Part shown: one piece after another, positions 20,811 to 29,731 of the stretch
Numbering within the stretch: position 1 is the stretch's first letter
Layout: every line of letters starts with the position of its first letter
DNA from: Deltaproteobacteria bacterium
GTDB lineage: Bacteria > Myxococcota_A > Polyangia > Polyangiales > Ga0077539
Assembly (NCBI GenBank): GCA_947477565.1
Contig: CANJUR010000007.1
Location: 1-64,000 of the forward strand
Direction of reading: 5' to 3'
DNA: 64,000 bases
The notes under the pieces: generated by a model
Told to the model about the DNA's origin: nothing
Database searches by the model: none
The model's input: only the letters and a program-made list of their open reading frames with translations
Made by a program: the position numbers and the translations under genes

Positions 20811-21118
20811 GCACGATTCGCTTCGTGATCCTGTACGGGATGGTGTCGATTTCCGCGTCGTCGGCCTTCGTGGTGCACATCGCGCTGCGCAACCAAAACG
20901 TCGCCCTCGGCTACGAGGGAGAGCGCGCGCGCTCGGAGTCATCGCGGCTGCGCAGCCAGATCAATCAGTATCGCCTCGAACTCGGCGCACAGCGGGCGCC
21001 GGGTCTGCTCATGGATGTTGGGCGCGCTGAGCGCGGCATGGTCGAGCCCGACCAGGTCACCACCCTCATCGTCGGTGGCGCACTGCGCCCCGGTCGCGCC
21101 AGCGGGAGGCCGCGATGA
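20807..21118 (+). CDS. ftsL: FtsL-like division protein
   Basis: A 103-residue bitopic membrane protein: one transmembrane helix at about residues 6-24 and then a periplasmic stretch with the heptad-like character of a coiled coil (GERARSESSRLRSQINQYRLEL, in two parts). Sequence identity in FtsL is always low; the call rests on size, topology and position between rsmH and ftsI, with 4-bp overlaps at both ends. FtsL pairs with FtsB and FtsQ and activates FtsW/FtsI at the septum. Confidence 0.8.
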   Translation: MSTIRFVILYGMVSISASSAFVVHIALRNQNVALGYEGERARSESSRLRSQINQYRLELGAQRAPGLLMDVGRAERGMVEPDQVTTLIVGGALRPGRASGRPR

Positions 21119-23256
21119 AGAACCTCGATCCGCGCCGCGCCCGATGGATGCGCCTGCGCATCGGGATTCTCGTGACGCTGATGGCCCTCGGGGCGAGTCG
21201 CCTCGTCTCCGCCGCATGGGGACTCCAGGTCGATCGCCACGACGCCCTCGAGGCCGACTGCGAGCGGCAGTACTCGCCCAGGCTGCGCCTCGCGCCCCGC
21301 CGCGGGACCATCTTCGATCGGCACCACCGCCCCCTCGCGGTGAGTGTTCCGTCGCAGGCGCTGGTGGTGAGCCCGCGGCAGTTGGCCGGCGAGCAGGGTC
21401 GCTCGCATCGGCGCGTCGATGTCGCATCACTCGCGATGCGCCTGGCGCCGATCGTCGGGATGACTGTCGAAGACGTGCGCCACCGACTGCAGCAGTCGCG
21501 ACCCGTCTCCGTCGTTCATCCTGGCACGCCCGACCTCATGGGCTCGGTGGTGCTCAAGCATCACCTCAACGACGGCGAGGTCGTCGCCGTGCGAGCGCTG
21601 CTCGCCCAGATGAAAACCGAGTTGCACCTCGGGCGCCTCGATGGCGTGTCCTTCGAGGAGGAGAGCCGCCGCTGGTACCCCGCGCGCGAGGACGCCGCAC
21701 ACATCACCGGCCAGGTAGGGATGTTTGGCGACGCGCTCGACGGCCTGGAGAGCACCCTCGACGAGCACCTGAAGGGACGCAACGTTGAGGTGCAGGGCGT
21801 GCGCGACGCTCGCGGGACGCTGGTCTTCGCGGACGGACTGCGCCCCGGCGAGGGCATGGCCGGCGAGGACGTCACGCTCAGCATCGACTCGACCATCCAG
21901 ATGATCGCGGCGCGCGAACTCGCCCAGCAATGCCAGACCGTCGAGGCCCACGGCGGCTCGGTGATCGTGACGGATCCGAGCACCGGAGAGGTGCTCGCGC
22001 TCGCCAACTACCCGACCTACAACCCCAACGAGTTTGTCGGCGGCGACCTCGAGCCGCGGCGTAATCGCGCCATCACCGAGCGCTTCGAGCCAGGCTCGAC
22101 GCTGAAGATCTTCACCGTCGGCGGCGCTCTCGATAACGGCGTCATCGACGCCGGGCAGCTCATCAACTGTTACGGAGGCTTGTATTCCATCGGGCGCGTG
22201 ACCATCCACGACACGCACGCCGATACCTGGCTCACCCCGATGCAGGTGCTCGCGCGGTCGAGCAACATCGGCGCGGCGCAGATCGGCGCGGCGCTCGGTG
22301 CAGATGGTCTCGAGCGCGTGCTGCGGCGATATGGGTTCGGCGAGCGCACGGAGATTCCGCTGCCCGGCGAGGCGCGGGCGCGCTTCGGGCAGACCCGCTG
22401 GGTGGACACCGAGGTCGCCACGGTGGCCTTTGGTCAGGGAATCAACGTGACCGCGATTCAGATGGCGCAGGCACTCGGTGCGGTGGCCAACCAGGGCCGG
22501 CTGATGCCGCCGCTGCTGGTCTCACGCATCACCGACCCAACCGGCGCGCTGGTCGAGGATCACCCCCCAGGAGAGGGCCGCGCCGTGATGCGACCGGAGT
22601 CCGCGCGCCTGCTGTCCGAGATGCTCACCGCCGTCACCGAAGAGGGCGGGACGGGCGTCGAGGCAGCCATTCCGGGCGTTCACGTGGCTGGTAAAACTGG
22701 CACCGCGCAGAAGGCCAATCTGAATGCGCGCGGGTACGATCCAGACCGGTGGGTGAGTAGCTTCGTGGGGTTTGCCCCGGCGGAGCGACCGCGGCTCGCG
22801 ATCACCGTCATCATCGATGAGCCGCACATGGTGCACTCCGGCGCGGCCATCGCCGGTCCGGTGTTTCGCCGCGTGATGGAGCAGTCGCTGCGCTACCTGG
22901 GCGCGCTGCCCGCGGCCAACGTTGGACGTGACGACCTCGCTCGGCTGCCCCCGCGGCCCGAGCACGTGCTGGCAGCGCAGGCGCGGGCGAGCGCGGCAGC
23001 GGCAGCCCCCAATGCGGTGCCCACGGTGGGAGCCGCGCCGTCGCTGCTGGGACTGTCGGTGCGAGAAGCCGTGCGGCGAGCGCAGCCGTTGGGCATCGAA
23101 CTCGAGGTGCAGGGCAGCGGGCTCGTCGTGGCGCAGGATCCGCCTGCAGGGACGGCGGTCGGCTCCGATCGGCGGGTGCGAGTGCAGTTGGAGCCCGCCG
23201 GGGGATACACCCCGGTGTTGGTGGCTGCGCCCGCGTCGGCGGAGGTTCCGAGGTGA
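21115..23256 (+). CDS. ftsI: Division-specific penicillin-binding protein with PASTA domain (FtsI/PBP3 type)
   Basis: A 713-residue membrane-anchored transpeptidase that cross-links septal peptidoglycan. It has a short cytoplasmic tail and one transmembrane helix (about 13-35), a dimerisation (pedestal) domain with RRGTIFDR, and a transpeptidase domain whose active-site Ser is in GSTLK (Ser328), followed by SSN (382-384) and KTGT (Lys527). The C-terminus carries one PASTA repeat (about 645-695; LGLSVREAVRRAQPLGIELEVQG), a feature of spore-type and some deltaproteobacterial PBPs that E. coli FtsI lacks. It overlaps ftsL and murE by 4 bp. Confidence 0.96.
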   Translation: MKNLDPRRARWMRLRIGILVTLMALGASRLVSAAWGLQVDRHDALEADCERQYSPRLRLAPRRGTIFDRHHRPLAVSVPSQALVVSPRQLAGEQGRSHRRVDVASLAMRLAPIVGMTVEDVRHRLQQSRPVSVVHPGTPDLMGSVVLKHHLNDGEVVAVRALLAQMKTELHLGRLDGVSFEEESRRWYPAREDAAHITGQVGMFGDALDGLESTLDEHLKGRNVEVQGVRDARGTLVFADGLRPGEGMAGEDVTLSIDSTIQMIAARELAQQCQTVEAHGGSVIVTDPSTGEVLALANYPTYNPNEFVGGDLEPRRNRAITERFEPGSTLKIFTVGGALDNGVIDAGQLINCYGGLYSIGRVTIHDTHADTWLTPMQVLARSSNIGAAQIGAALGADGLERVLRRYGFGERTEIPLPGEARARFGQTRWVDTEVATVAFGQGINVTAIQMAQALGAVANQGRLMPPLLVSRITDPTGALVEDHPPGEGRAVMRPESARLLSEMLTAVTEEGGTGVEAAIPGVHVAGKTGTAQKANLNARGYDPDRWVSSFVGFAPAERPRLAITVIIDEPHMVHSGAAIAGPVFRRVMEQSLRYLGALPAANVGRDDLARLPPRPEHVLAAQARASAAAAAPNAVPTVGAAPSLLGLSVREAVRRAQPLGIELEVQGSGLVVAQDPPAGTAVGSDRRVRVQLEPAGGYTPVLVAAPASAEVPR

Positions 23257-24785
23257 GTGCCGGGGAGTTTCCGCGGGGCGCATCGCTCCGGTCGCTGGCG
23301 CTCGAGGTCGCTGGTGCGTGGGTGGCCGGGGACGAGAGCACCTTCGTCACCGATGTGCGCCACGACTCCCGCGCGGTGCAGCCCGGCGACCTCTTCGTCG
23401 CCCGTCGCGGCGCCCGCTCGGATGGCACCACCTACGCCGCGCAGGCCGTGGCGCGAGGGGCCCTCGCGGTGATCGCAGAGACTCCGCTCGACGTTTCCGT
23501 GCCCACGCTGGTCGTGCCGGACGTCGATCGCGCCATGGCCTGGGCGAGCAGCGCCGTGTGGGCGCACCCCACCTGGAGCCTCGACGTCATCGGCATCACC
23601 GGCACCAACGGCAAGACCACCACAGCGTGGCTGCTCGAACACGCCCTCAACGCCCTCGGCGCACCCTGCGGATTACTTGGTACGGTATTATCCCGCTTCC
23701 GGGGGATGGAGTGGGACGCCGCGCACACCACGCCGGAGTCCGACGAACTCACCCGGCGCCTCGCGGCGATGCGCGACCACGGGGCCACGCACGCCGTCAT
23801 GGAGGCTAGCTCACACGCGCTCGCCCTCGGGCGCGTGGAGGCGGTGCGCTTTCGCGTCGCGGTGTTCACCAACCTCACGCACGACCACCTCGATTTCCAT
23901 AAGACCGTGGACGCCTACGTGGCCGCCAAGCGACGGCTCTTCGTCGATCTCGCCCCGGGCAGCGCAGTGCTCAACGTGGACGACCCGGTCGGACGGGCGC
24001 TCGCAGCGGAGGTTTCGGACGCGTGGACGTACTCAGCTCGCGGGGACGCTGCGACGCTGCGGGTGGTCGCCGGCGGCGCGACACCGACGGGCATCGATGC
24101 AGAAGTTATTACCCGTGAAGGTAAAATCATCCTGCGCTCGCCGCTGCTGGGCGCGCACAACACGGAGAACCTCCTCGCCTCCCTCGGGACGCTCGGAGCG
24201 ATGGGTTTTCCTCTCGCCCGCGCGGCGGAGGCGCTCGCGGAGGCTGCCGGTGCGCCGGGGCGGCTGGAGTCCGTTCGGGTGCCGGGCGCGGCGACGGGCT
24301 TCGATGTTCTGGTGGACTACGCGCACACGCCAGACGCGCTCGAGCGGGTGCTCGCGACGCTGCGGCTCACCACGCGGGGGCGGCTGATCTGCGTGTTTGG
24401 GTGCGGCGGCGATCGCGATCGGGGGAAGCGCCCGCGCATGGCCGAGGCCGTCGCGCGCGGGGCCGACGTGGCGGTGCTCACCTCGGACAATCCCCGATCG
24501 GAGAACCCGCAGGCCATCATGGACGATGCGCTCCCAGGGCTGCTCGCGGGCGGAATGCGGGCCTCGCACGTCGGTGCGCCGCCGGTCGGGAGCTACCTCG
24601 CGGTGGTCGATCGGCGCGCGGCCATCGCGGCGGCGGTGGCGCTCGCGGACGAGGGCGACGTGGTGCTGATCGCGGGCAAGGGGCACGAAACCTATCAGGA
24701 AGCGCATGGCGTGCGGACGGCCTTCGATGACCGGCACGAGGCGCGAGTGGCGATGATGGCGCGGACCTCCGCGCGGCGGGAGTGA
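23253..24785 (+). CDS. murE: UDP-MurNAc-tripeptide synthetase (meso-DAP adding)
   Basis: A 510-residue cytoplasmic Mur ligase that adds the third amino acid to UDP-MurNAc-L-Ala-D-Glu with ATP. The P-loop ITGTNGKTTTAW lies at about residues 113-124, the carbamylated-Lys region at about 220, and the C-terminal specificity motif reads DNPRSENP, which marks meso-diaminopimelate rather than L-lysine as substrate. The start GTG overlaps the ftsI stop (GTGA). Its wall chemistry is therefore of the usual Gram-negative type. Confidence 0.96.
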   Translation: MSAGEFPRGASLRSLALEVAGAWVAGDESTFVTDVRHDSRAVQPGDLFVARRGARSDGTTYAAQAVARGALAVIAETPLDVSVPTLVVPDVDRAMAWASSAVWAHPTWSLDVIGITGTNGKTTTAWLLEHALNALGAPCGLLGTVLSRFRGMEWDAAHTTPESDELTRRLAAMRDHGATHAVMEASSHALALGRVEAVRFRVAVFTNLTHDHLDFHKTVDAYVAAKRRLFVDLAPGSAVLNVDDPVGRALAAEVSDAWTYSARGDAATLRVVAGGATPTGIDAEVITREGKIILRSPLLGAHNTENLLASLGTLGAMGFPLARAAEALAEAAGAPGRLESVRVPGAATGFDVLVDYAHTPDALERVLATLRLTTRGRLICVFGCGGDRDRGKRPRMAEAVARGADVAVLTSDNPRSENPQAIMDDALPGLLAGGMRASHVGAPPVGSYLAVVDRRAAIAAAVALADEGDVVLIAGKGHETYQEAHGVRTAFDDRHEARVAMMARTSARRE

Positions 24786-24788
24786 GCG

Positions 24789-26228
24789 ATGGCGACGGCG
24801 GTTCCGACGAACGAGGCGACGTTCACCCTGGCGGAGGTCGCGGCGGCGACCGGGGGCGAGCTGCGGGGTGATCCGGGCACGCGGGTGGTGGGCGTCGGAA
24901 GCGACACGCGCACGCTGACCCCGGGGGCTCTCTTCGTCGCCCTGCGCGGCGAGCGCTTCGACGGCCACGATCACCTCGCCGGAGCCCTCGGAAAGGGCGC
25001 GGCGGCGGCGCTCGTCGAGGCGGGCACGGCGGTCGTCCAGGGGCTGCCGACGGTGGTGGTGCGAGACACCGTGCGGGCGCTCGGGGCGCTCGGCGCTGCG
25101 CACCTCGCGCAGGCGCGGGCGCATCGTGCGCTGCCGGTCATTGCCATCAGCGGCGCGGTCGGAAAGACGACCACCAAGGAGCTCACCGCGGCGGCGCTGC
25201 GGGCGGCCTACGGCGAGACGCTGGCGACCGTTGGCAACCTCAACAACCTCATCGGCGCGCCCTTCACGCTGCTCTCCCTGACGGATGCGCACCGGGCCGT
25301 GGTGATCGAGTGCGGCTCCAACGCACCCGGCGAGATCGCGCGCATCGCGGCGCTCGTGTACCCGGACGTTGCGCTCTGTACCAACGCCGACGCGGCGCAC
25401 ACGGAGCTGCTCGGCAGCATCGACGCCGTTGCGCGCGAGGAGGGGTCGCTCTTCGCCTTCGCCCGCCGCGCGGTGGTGGGCAACGCTGACGAGCCCCGGT
25501 CGGCGTCGCAGATGTCCCGCGCCCTCGACGATCGCGCGCGCTGGCTCTTCGGGGCCTCGGACGGGGCGCACGTCGCGCTCGCCTCGCGCACGCTGCGTCC
25601 TGACGGTGGCGCGACGCTGACCTTCTCCGTCGCCCGTGCGCTCTCGCCGGTCGGCGTGCTCGCGGTGGAGACGCCGCTCGTGGGAGCGGCCGCGGCGGCC
25701 AACATCGCCGCGGCGCTCTGTGCGGTCGCAGCGCTCGGGGCGACGCCCGCACAACTCAGCGCAGCAGCAGCGGCGATCGGTGCCGTCGGTGCGGTGCCGG
25801 GGCGGCTGCAGCCGATGGTTCTGCGCGGCGCGCTGGTGCTCGATGACACCTACAACGCGAGCCCGCGGGCGGTGCGGGCGGCGCTGGCCGCGGCGCGGGA
25901 GATCGCCAACGCGCGGGGCGCGCGGCTGCTGGTGGCCCTCGGCGACATGCTCGAACTCGGTGATCTGGCCCCGGAGGCGCACGCCGAGGCGGCGCGGGAG
26001 GTGCTCGATGCAGGGGCGGAGACGTTCGTCGCGACGGGGCCTGCGATGGGCGCGGCTGCGGCGGCGCTGGCGGACGCGCCGGGCCTCGAGGTGCTGTGCG
26101 TGGCCGACGCGGCGGCGGCAGGGGTGGCGCTGGCCGCGCGGGTGGGCGAGGGTGATGTGGTGTTGGTGAAGGGCTCTCGGGGGATGCGGATGGAGCTTTG
26201 CGTGGCGGCCCTGGCGGCCCTGGAGTAA
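24789..26228 (+). CDS. murF: UDP-MurNAc-tripeptide:D-Ala-D-Ala ligase
   Basis: A 479-residue Mur ligase that adds D-Ala-D-Ala to the tripeptide precursor. It starts 3 bp after murE. The ATP-binding loop reads ISGAVGKTTTKEL (about residues 118-130), with Ala-Val where MurF usually has Ser-Asn/His-Gly; the catalytic Lys and Thr are kept. Further motifs are NLNNLIGAPFTLL, the ECGSNAPGEI block, and DDTYNASPRAVRAAL. Composition is strikingly Ala- and Arg-rich, as in the cluster as a whole. The ddl gene that makes its substrate is not in the window. Confidence 0.95.
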   Translation: MATAVPTNEATFTLAEVAAATGGELRGDPGTRVVGVGSDTRTLTPGALFVALRGERFDGHDHLAGALGKGAAAALVEAGTAVVQGLPTVVVRDTVRALGALGAAHLAQARAHRALPVIAISGAVGKTTTKELTAAALRAAYGETLATVGNLNNLIGAPFTLLSLTDAHRAVVIECGSNAPGEIARIAALVYPDVALCTNADAAHTELLGSIDAVAREEGSLFAFARRAVVGNADEPRSASQMSRALDDRARWLFGASDGAHVALASRTLRPDGGATLTFSVARALSPVGVLAVETPLVGAAAAANIAAALCAVAALGATPAQLSAAAAAIGAVGAVPGRLQPMVLRGALVLDDTYNASPRAVRAALAAAREIANARGARLLVALGDMLELGDLAPEAHAEAAREVLDAGAETFVATGPAMGAAAAALADAPGLEVLCVADAAAAGVALAARVGEGDVVLVKGSRGMRMELCVAALAALE

Positions 26229-26232
26229 GGCG

Positions 26233-27384
26233 ATGCTTTACCTGTTCTTGTATTCTCTGCGGGCCAAGTCGACGCACCTCTCGTGGCTCAACGTGCTGCG
26301 GTACATCCCCTTCCGGGTGATCCTTTCGATTCTCACGGCGATGGTGATGTCCTTCGCGTTGGGGCCGTGGTTCATCAATCGGTTGCGCTCGCGGCAGATC
26401 GGGCAGGTGGTGCGCGACGATGGTCCGCAGACGCACCTCGCCAAGCGGGGAACGCCCACCATGGGTGGGTCGTTGATTCTCTTCACCCTGGTGGTGCCGA
26501 CGCTGCTCTGGGCCGACCCCCACAACTGCTACGTCTGGCTCACCCTGCTGGTGACCGTCTGCTACGGCGGCATCGGGTTTCTCGACGACTATCTCAAGAT
26601 CAAGAAGCGCAACTCCGCAGGCCTCGCCGGGCGGTACAAGCTGCTGGGGCAGTTTTTCGTGGCGGCGCTGGTGGTGGGCTACCTCTTCTACGGAAAGGGC
26701 TCGTTTCTCCCCGCCGACTGGCTCGAACACCGCCTTTCGCTGGCGTTTCCGTTTACCAGCTTCAGTAAACATCACCTGGTGCTGCCGGTGGCGCTGTACC
26801 TGCTCTTCGGGATGTTCGTGGTGGTCGGAACCTCCAACGCGGTGAACATCACCGACGGTCTCGATGGTCTCGCCATCGGTCCGGTGATCATCAGCGCGGG
26901 CACCTACCTGGTGTTCTCCTACGTGACCGGCGCGACCTTCGCGCGCTTCGAACTTTCGCGGTACCTCGACCTGCCGCCGCTGCACTCCACGGGCGAACTC
27001 GCCGTGCTGTGCGGCGCCATGATCGGGAGCGGCGTCGGGTTCCTCTGGTACAACACGTACCCGGCGTCGGTGTTCATGGGGGACGTCGGCGCGCTGGCTC
27101 TTGGCGGCACCCTAGGGATGCTCGCACTGGTGACCAAAAACGAACTCCTCAGCGTGCTGCTGGGCGGAATCTTCTTCGTGGAGATCATGAGCGTGATCAT
27201 CCAGCGGACGTGGTTCGCGGTGACCAAGCGACGCTACGGCACCGGTCGGCGAATCTTCCTCATGGCGCCGATCCACCACCACTTCGAGAAGGCCGGCTGG
27301 GCCGAGCCGAAGATCATCGTTCGCTTCTGGATCATCTCCATCATGTTGGCGCTCATCGCGCTCTCCAACCTGAAGCTGCGCTGA
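26233..27384 (+). CDS. mraY: Phospho-N-acetylmuramoyl-pentapeptide-transferase
   Basis: A 383-residue polytopic membrane enzyme (about ten helices) that moves phospho-MurNAc-pentapeptide onto undecaprenyl phosphate, giving lipid I. It has the family motifs KRGTPTMGGSLIL near residue 75, the FLDDYLKI Asp pair near 117, the NAVNITDGLDGLAIGP block near 200, and VFMGDVGALALGGTLG near 283, followed by the HHHFE loop. It ends the first half of the dcw cluster; a weak hairpin (GCTGCG, seven bases, CGCAGC, then GGCTTT) covers its stop codon. Confidence 0.97.
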   Translation: MLYLFLYSLRAKSTHLSWLNVLRYIPFRVILSILTAMVMSFALGPWFINRLRSRQIGQVVRDDGPQTHLAKRGTPTMGGSLILFTLVVPTLLWADPHNCYVWLTLLVTVCYGGIGFLDDYLKIKKRNSAGLAGRYKLLGQFFVAALVVGYLFYGKGSFLPADWLEHRLSLAFPFTSFSKHHLVLPVALYLLFGMFVVVGTSNAVNITDGLDGLAIGPVIISAGTYLVFSYVTGATFARFELSRYLDLPPLHSTGELAVLCGAMIGSGVGFLWYNTYPASVFMGDVGALALGGTLGMLALVTKNELLSVLLGGIFFVEIMSVIIQRTWFAVTKRRYGTGRRIFLMAPIHHHFEKAGWAEPKIIVRFWIISIMLALIALSNLKLR

Positions 27385-27415
27385 GCTCGCAGCGGCTTTG
27401 ACGCACGGGTATTTC

Positions 27416-28288
27416 TTACCGGGCCGCGTATGAGGCCGGCCCGAGCAGCGCGATCTCCGTCCACAACTCACGCGCCTCGCCCGGCGCCAGAACGATCAGG
27501 CCGTCACCGGTGTTGAGCGCGTCGGCGTCCGCGGTCCATGGCTCGAGGCAGACGAAGTCCTTCCCGGCGAGCGTCCAGATGACCCACCGACGAAACTCCG
27601 GCGAGGCCGACACCGTCACCCGATGGCCGTCTGCAAACGTCAGCGTCGCGTCGTCACGTCCGTGCTCCGCGAGGTGGAGATCCACCTCCGGGCGGGTGAG
27701 GTCGATGGGCCCCGTAACGTGCACCGTGGACTTTGTAGTGTTGTCGAAGGCCCGCGTCGCGGCGGTGGCGATGATCGTCCGTGCCTTCTCGCCGTCGGGC
27801 ACGTGGAAGTACGGGTGAAACCCGAGCGCGAAGGGCATCGTCGTCGCCCCGTAGTTGGCGATGCGCTGCGTGATGCGAAGCCGGGTGCCCCGCAGCGCGT
27901 AGCGAAAAGTCAGCGTGAAATCCCAGGGAAATTGCGCCCGCGTGACGTCGTCGGCGCGGAGCAAGAGCGTCACGTCGCGCTCGTCCACCGACTCCACCGT
28001 CCAGGGCCGCTGCCGCCCGAAGCCGTGCTGCGGGAGGCTCCCGCTCGCGTCACCGAAGCGGAATCGCCCGCCCAGCAACGGACCGGGTGACGGGAAGAGC
28101 ACCGGCACGCCGCCGCGAATGTTTTTGCTCGAATCGAGCAGCGTGGTTTCGTCGAGGAAGAGCACTGGCCGGTCGCCGACGACGAAGCGGGTCACGATGC
28201 CGCCGCGCGCAGGTGCAAGGAACACCGTGGCCTCGGTGCTCGGGTCGTGGAGCGTGACGGTCTCGAGGGCGGTGCGCGGTGCGAGCAT
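27416..28288 (-). CDS. Aldose 1-epimerase / hexose-6-phosphate mutarotase-like protein
   Basis: A 290-residue protein of the galactose-mutarotase superfamily. Seen in it are GGIVTRF, RGGVPVLFPSPGPL, PQHGFGRQRPW with the catalytic-type His, the stretch FALGFHPYFHV with a second conserved His pair, and a late WTADADALNTGDGLIVLAPGE segment. Such enzymes interconvert alpha and beta anomers of hexoses or hexose 6-phosphates (YeaD type). The ATG at 28288 is favoured; a GTG 15 bp upstream is possible. It sits on the minus strand inside the dcw cluster, splitting mraY from murD; there is no evident role in wall synthesis. Confidence 0.87.
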   Translation of the reverse strand: MLAPRTALETVTLHDPSTEATVFLAPARGGIVTRFVVGDRPVLFLDETTLLDSSKNIRGGVPVLFPSPGPLLGGRFRFGDASGSLPQHGFGRQRPWTVESVDERDVTLLLRADDVTRAQFPWDFTLTFRYALRGTRLRITQRIANYGATTMPFALGFHPYFHVPDGEKARTIIATAATRAFDNTTKSTVHVTGPIDLTRPEVDLHLAEHGRDDATLTFADGHRVTVSASPEFRRWVIWTLAGKDFVCLEPWTADADALNTGDGLIVLAPGEARELWTEIALLGPASYAAR

Positions 28289-28372
28289 CGTTGGGTTGTA
28301 CACACCGAATCGACCGCCCGGGGTTGCGCGGTTTTCGTGGTCGCCGATCGAGTTGCGCTAATCCCTCGGATC

Positions 28373-29731
28373 GTGAACGGCACGGTGCGCGGAAAGCGTG
28401 TGGTGGTGGTTGGCCTCGGTCTCTCCGGGATCGCGGCAGCTCGACGTTGTCTGGCCGAAGGGGCCGTCCACGTCACGGTGAACGATCGTCGCGGCCCAGG
28501 GGAGGTTGACCTCTCCCGGTACGGCGACTTGACCCGGCGAGGCCTCGAGTTTGCCCTCGGCGGCCACGACGACGCGGTCTTTGCCGAGGCAGACATCATC
28601 GTGCTGTCCCCCGGAGTCCCGCCGCTCGAAGCAGTGGCGCGGTCGAAGGCGCGTGGGGTGCTGGTCGTCGGCGAGCTCGAACTCGCAAGCTGGTACGTCG
28701 ATGCGCCGGTGATCGCCATCACCGGCACCAACGGCAAGAGCACCGTCACTACGATGCTCGGCGAGATGCTCGAGGCGTCGGGCTACGCGACCTTCACCGG
28801 CGGCAACCTCGGCACGCCGTGGTGCGACGCCGTCGGCCACGAGGCGACCACACAGGGCGGACGATGCGTCATCGAGGCGAGCTCCTACCAGCTTGAGGCG
28901 ACGGAGCACTTCCGGCCGTTCGTCGCGGTCTGGCTCAACCTCACGGCCGATCACCTCGATCGCTACGGCTCCATGGCCGCCTACGGCTCGGCCAAGGCGC
29001 GCATCTTCCTCGCGCAGCGCCGGGGCGATCACGCGGTGGTGCCCGCGGACGATCCCGTGGTGATTGCCTTCGCCCGCGCAGGCGCGGCGCAAGTGCACAC
29101 CTGGGGCGGAGAGCACAGCGTCGTGCGCATCGTCGATGACGCCATCGTCGGACCAGGCGGCCTGCGGGTTCCGGTAGCGGACGTCGGCATCAAAGGGGCG
29201 CACAACATCGGCAACGCCATGGCTGCCGCGCTGGCGGCGCACCTTGCGGGCGCAACCGCGTCGGCGATCACGCGCACGCTGCGGTCGTTTAGCGGGCTGC
29301 CGCACCGGATGCAGCGCGTGATCGAGCACGCGGGCGTTGTCTATGTGGACGACTCCAAGGCGACCAACGTGGGCGCTGCGCAGAAGGCCCTGGAGGGCGT
29401 CGATCGTCCGGTGGTGCTGATCGCAGGCGGCCGCGACAAGGGTGGATCGTACGAGCCCCTGGTAGAGCTCTTGCGGGTGAAGGGTCGGGCGGTGGTGCTG
29501 CTGGGCGAGGCGACACCGCTGTTGGCGGAAGCCCTCGGTACGAGCGTGCCCTTCGAAGAGGCGACGGACATGCAGGACGCCGTGCGGCGTGCGGCGGCGC
29601 TGGCGCGACCCGGCGACTGCGTGCTGCTGGCCCCGGCGTGTAGTTCGCTGGACATGTACAAGAGCTACGCAGAGCGCGGTGACGCGTTTGCGGAGGCTGC
29701 GCGCGGGCTACGGGCGGGAGACACGCCATGA
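28373..29731 (+). CDS. murD: UDP-MurNAc-L-alanine:D-glutamate ligase
   Basis: A 452-residue cytoplasmic Mur ligase that adds D-Glu. A GTG start at 28373 begins with VNGTVRGKRVVVVGLGLSG, the expected Rossmann-like N-terminus; the frame is open upstream but overlaps the divergent gene. Other motifs: ITGTNGKSTVTTMLGEML (P-loop), EASSYQLE, LNLTADHLDRYGSMAAY, HRMQ, and YVDDSKATN with GGRDKGG. Its promoter must lie in the 85-bp gap to the mutarotase gene unless transcription reads through from mraY. The stop overlaps ftsW by 4 bp (ATGA). Confidence 0.96.
   Translation: MNGTVRGKRVVVVGLGLSGIAAARRCLAEGAVHVTVNDRRGPGEVDLSRYGDLTRRGLEFALGGHDDAVFAEADIIVLSPGVPPLEAVARSKARGVLVVGELELASWYVDAPVIAITGTNGKSTVTTMLGEMLEASGYATFTGGNLGTPWCDAVGHEATTQGGRCVIEASSYQLEATEHFRPFVAVWLNLTADHLDRYGSMAAYGSAKARIFLAQRRGDHAVVPADDPVVIAFARAGAAQVHTWGGEHSVVRIVDDAIVGPGGLRVPVADVGIKGAHNIGNAMAAALAAHLAGATASAITRTLRSFSGLPHRMQRVIEHAGVVYVDDSKATNVGAAQKALEGVDRPVVLIAGGRDKGGSYEPLVELLRVKGRAVVLLGEATPLLAEALGTSVPFEEATDMQDAVRRAAALARPGDCVLLAPACSSLDMYKSYAERGDAFAEAARGLRAGDTP

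Noticed and set aside
24033-25982. Long minus-strand frame across murE and murF
   Set aside because: Highly Arg/His-rich, no motif, fully covered by two certain genes.
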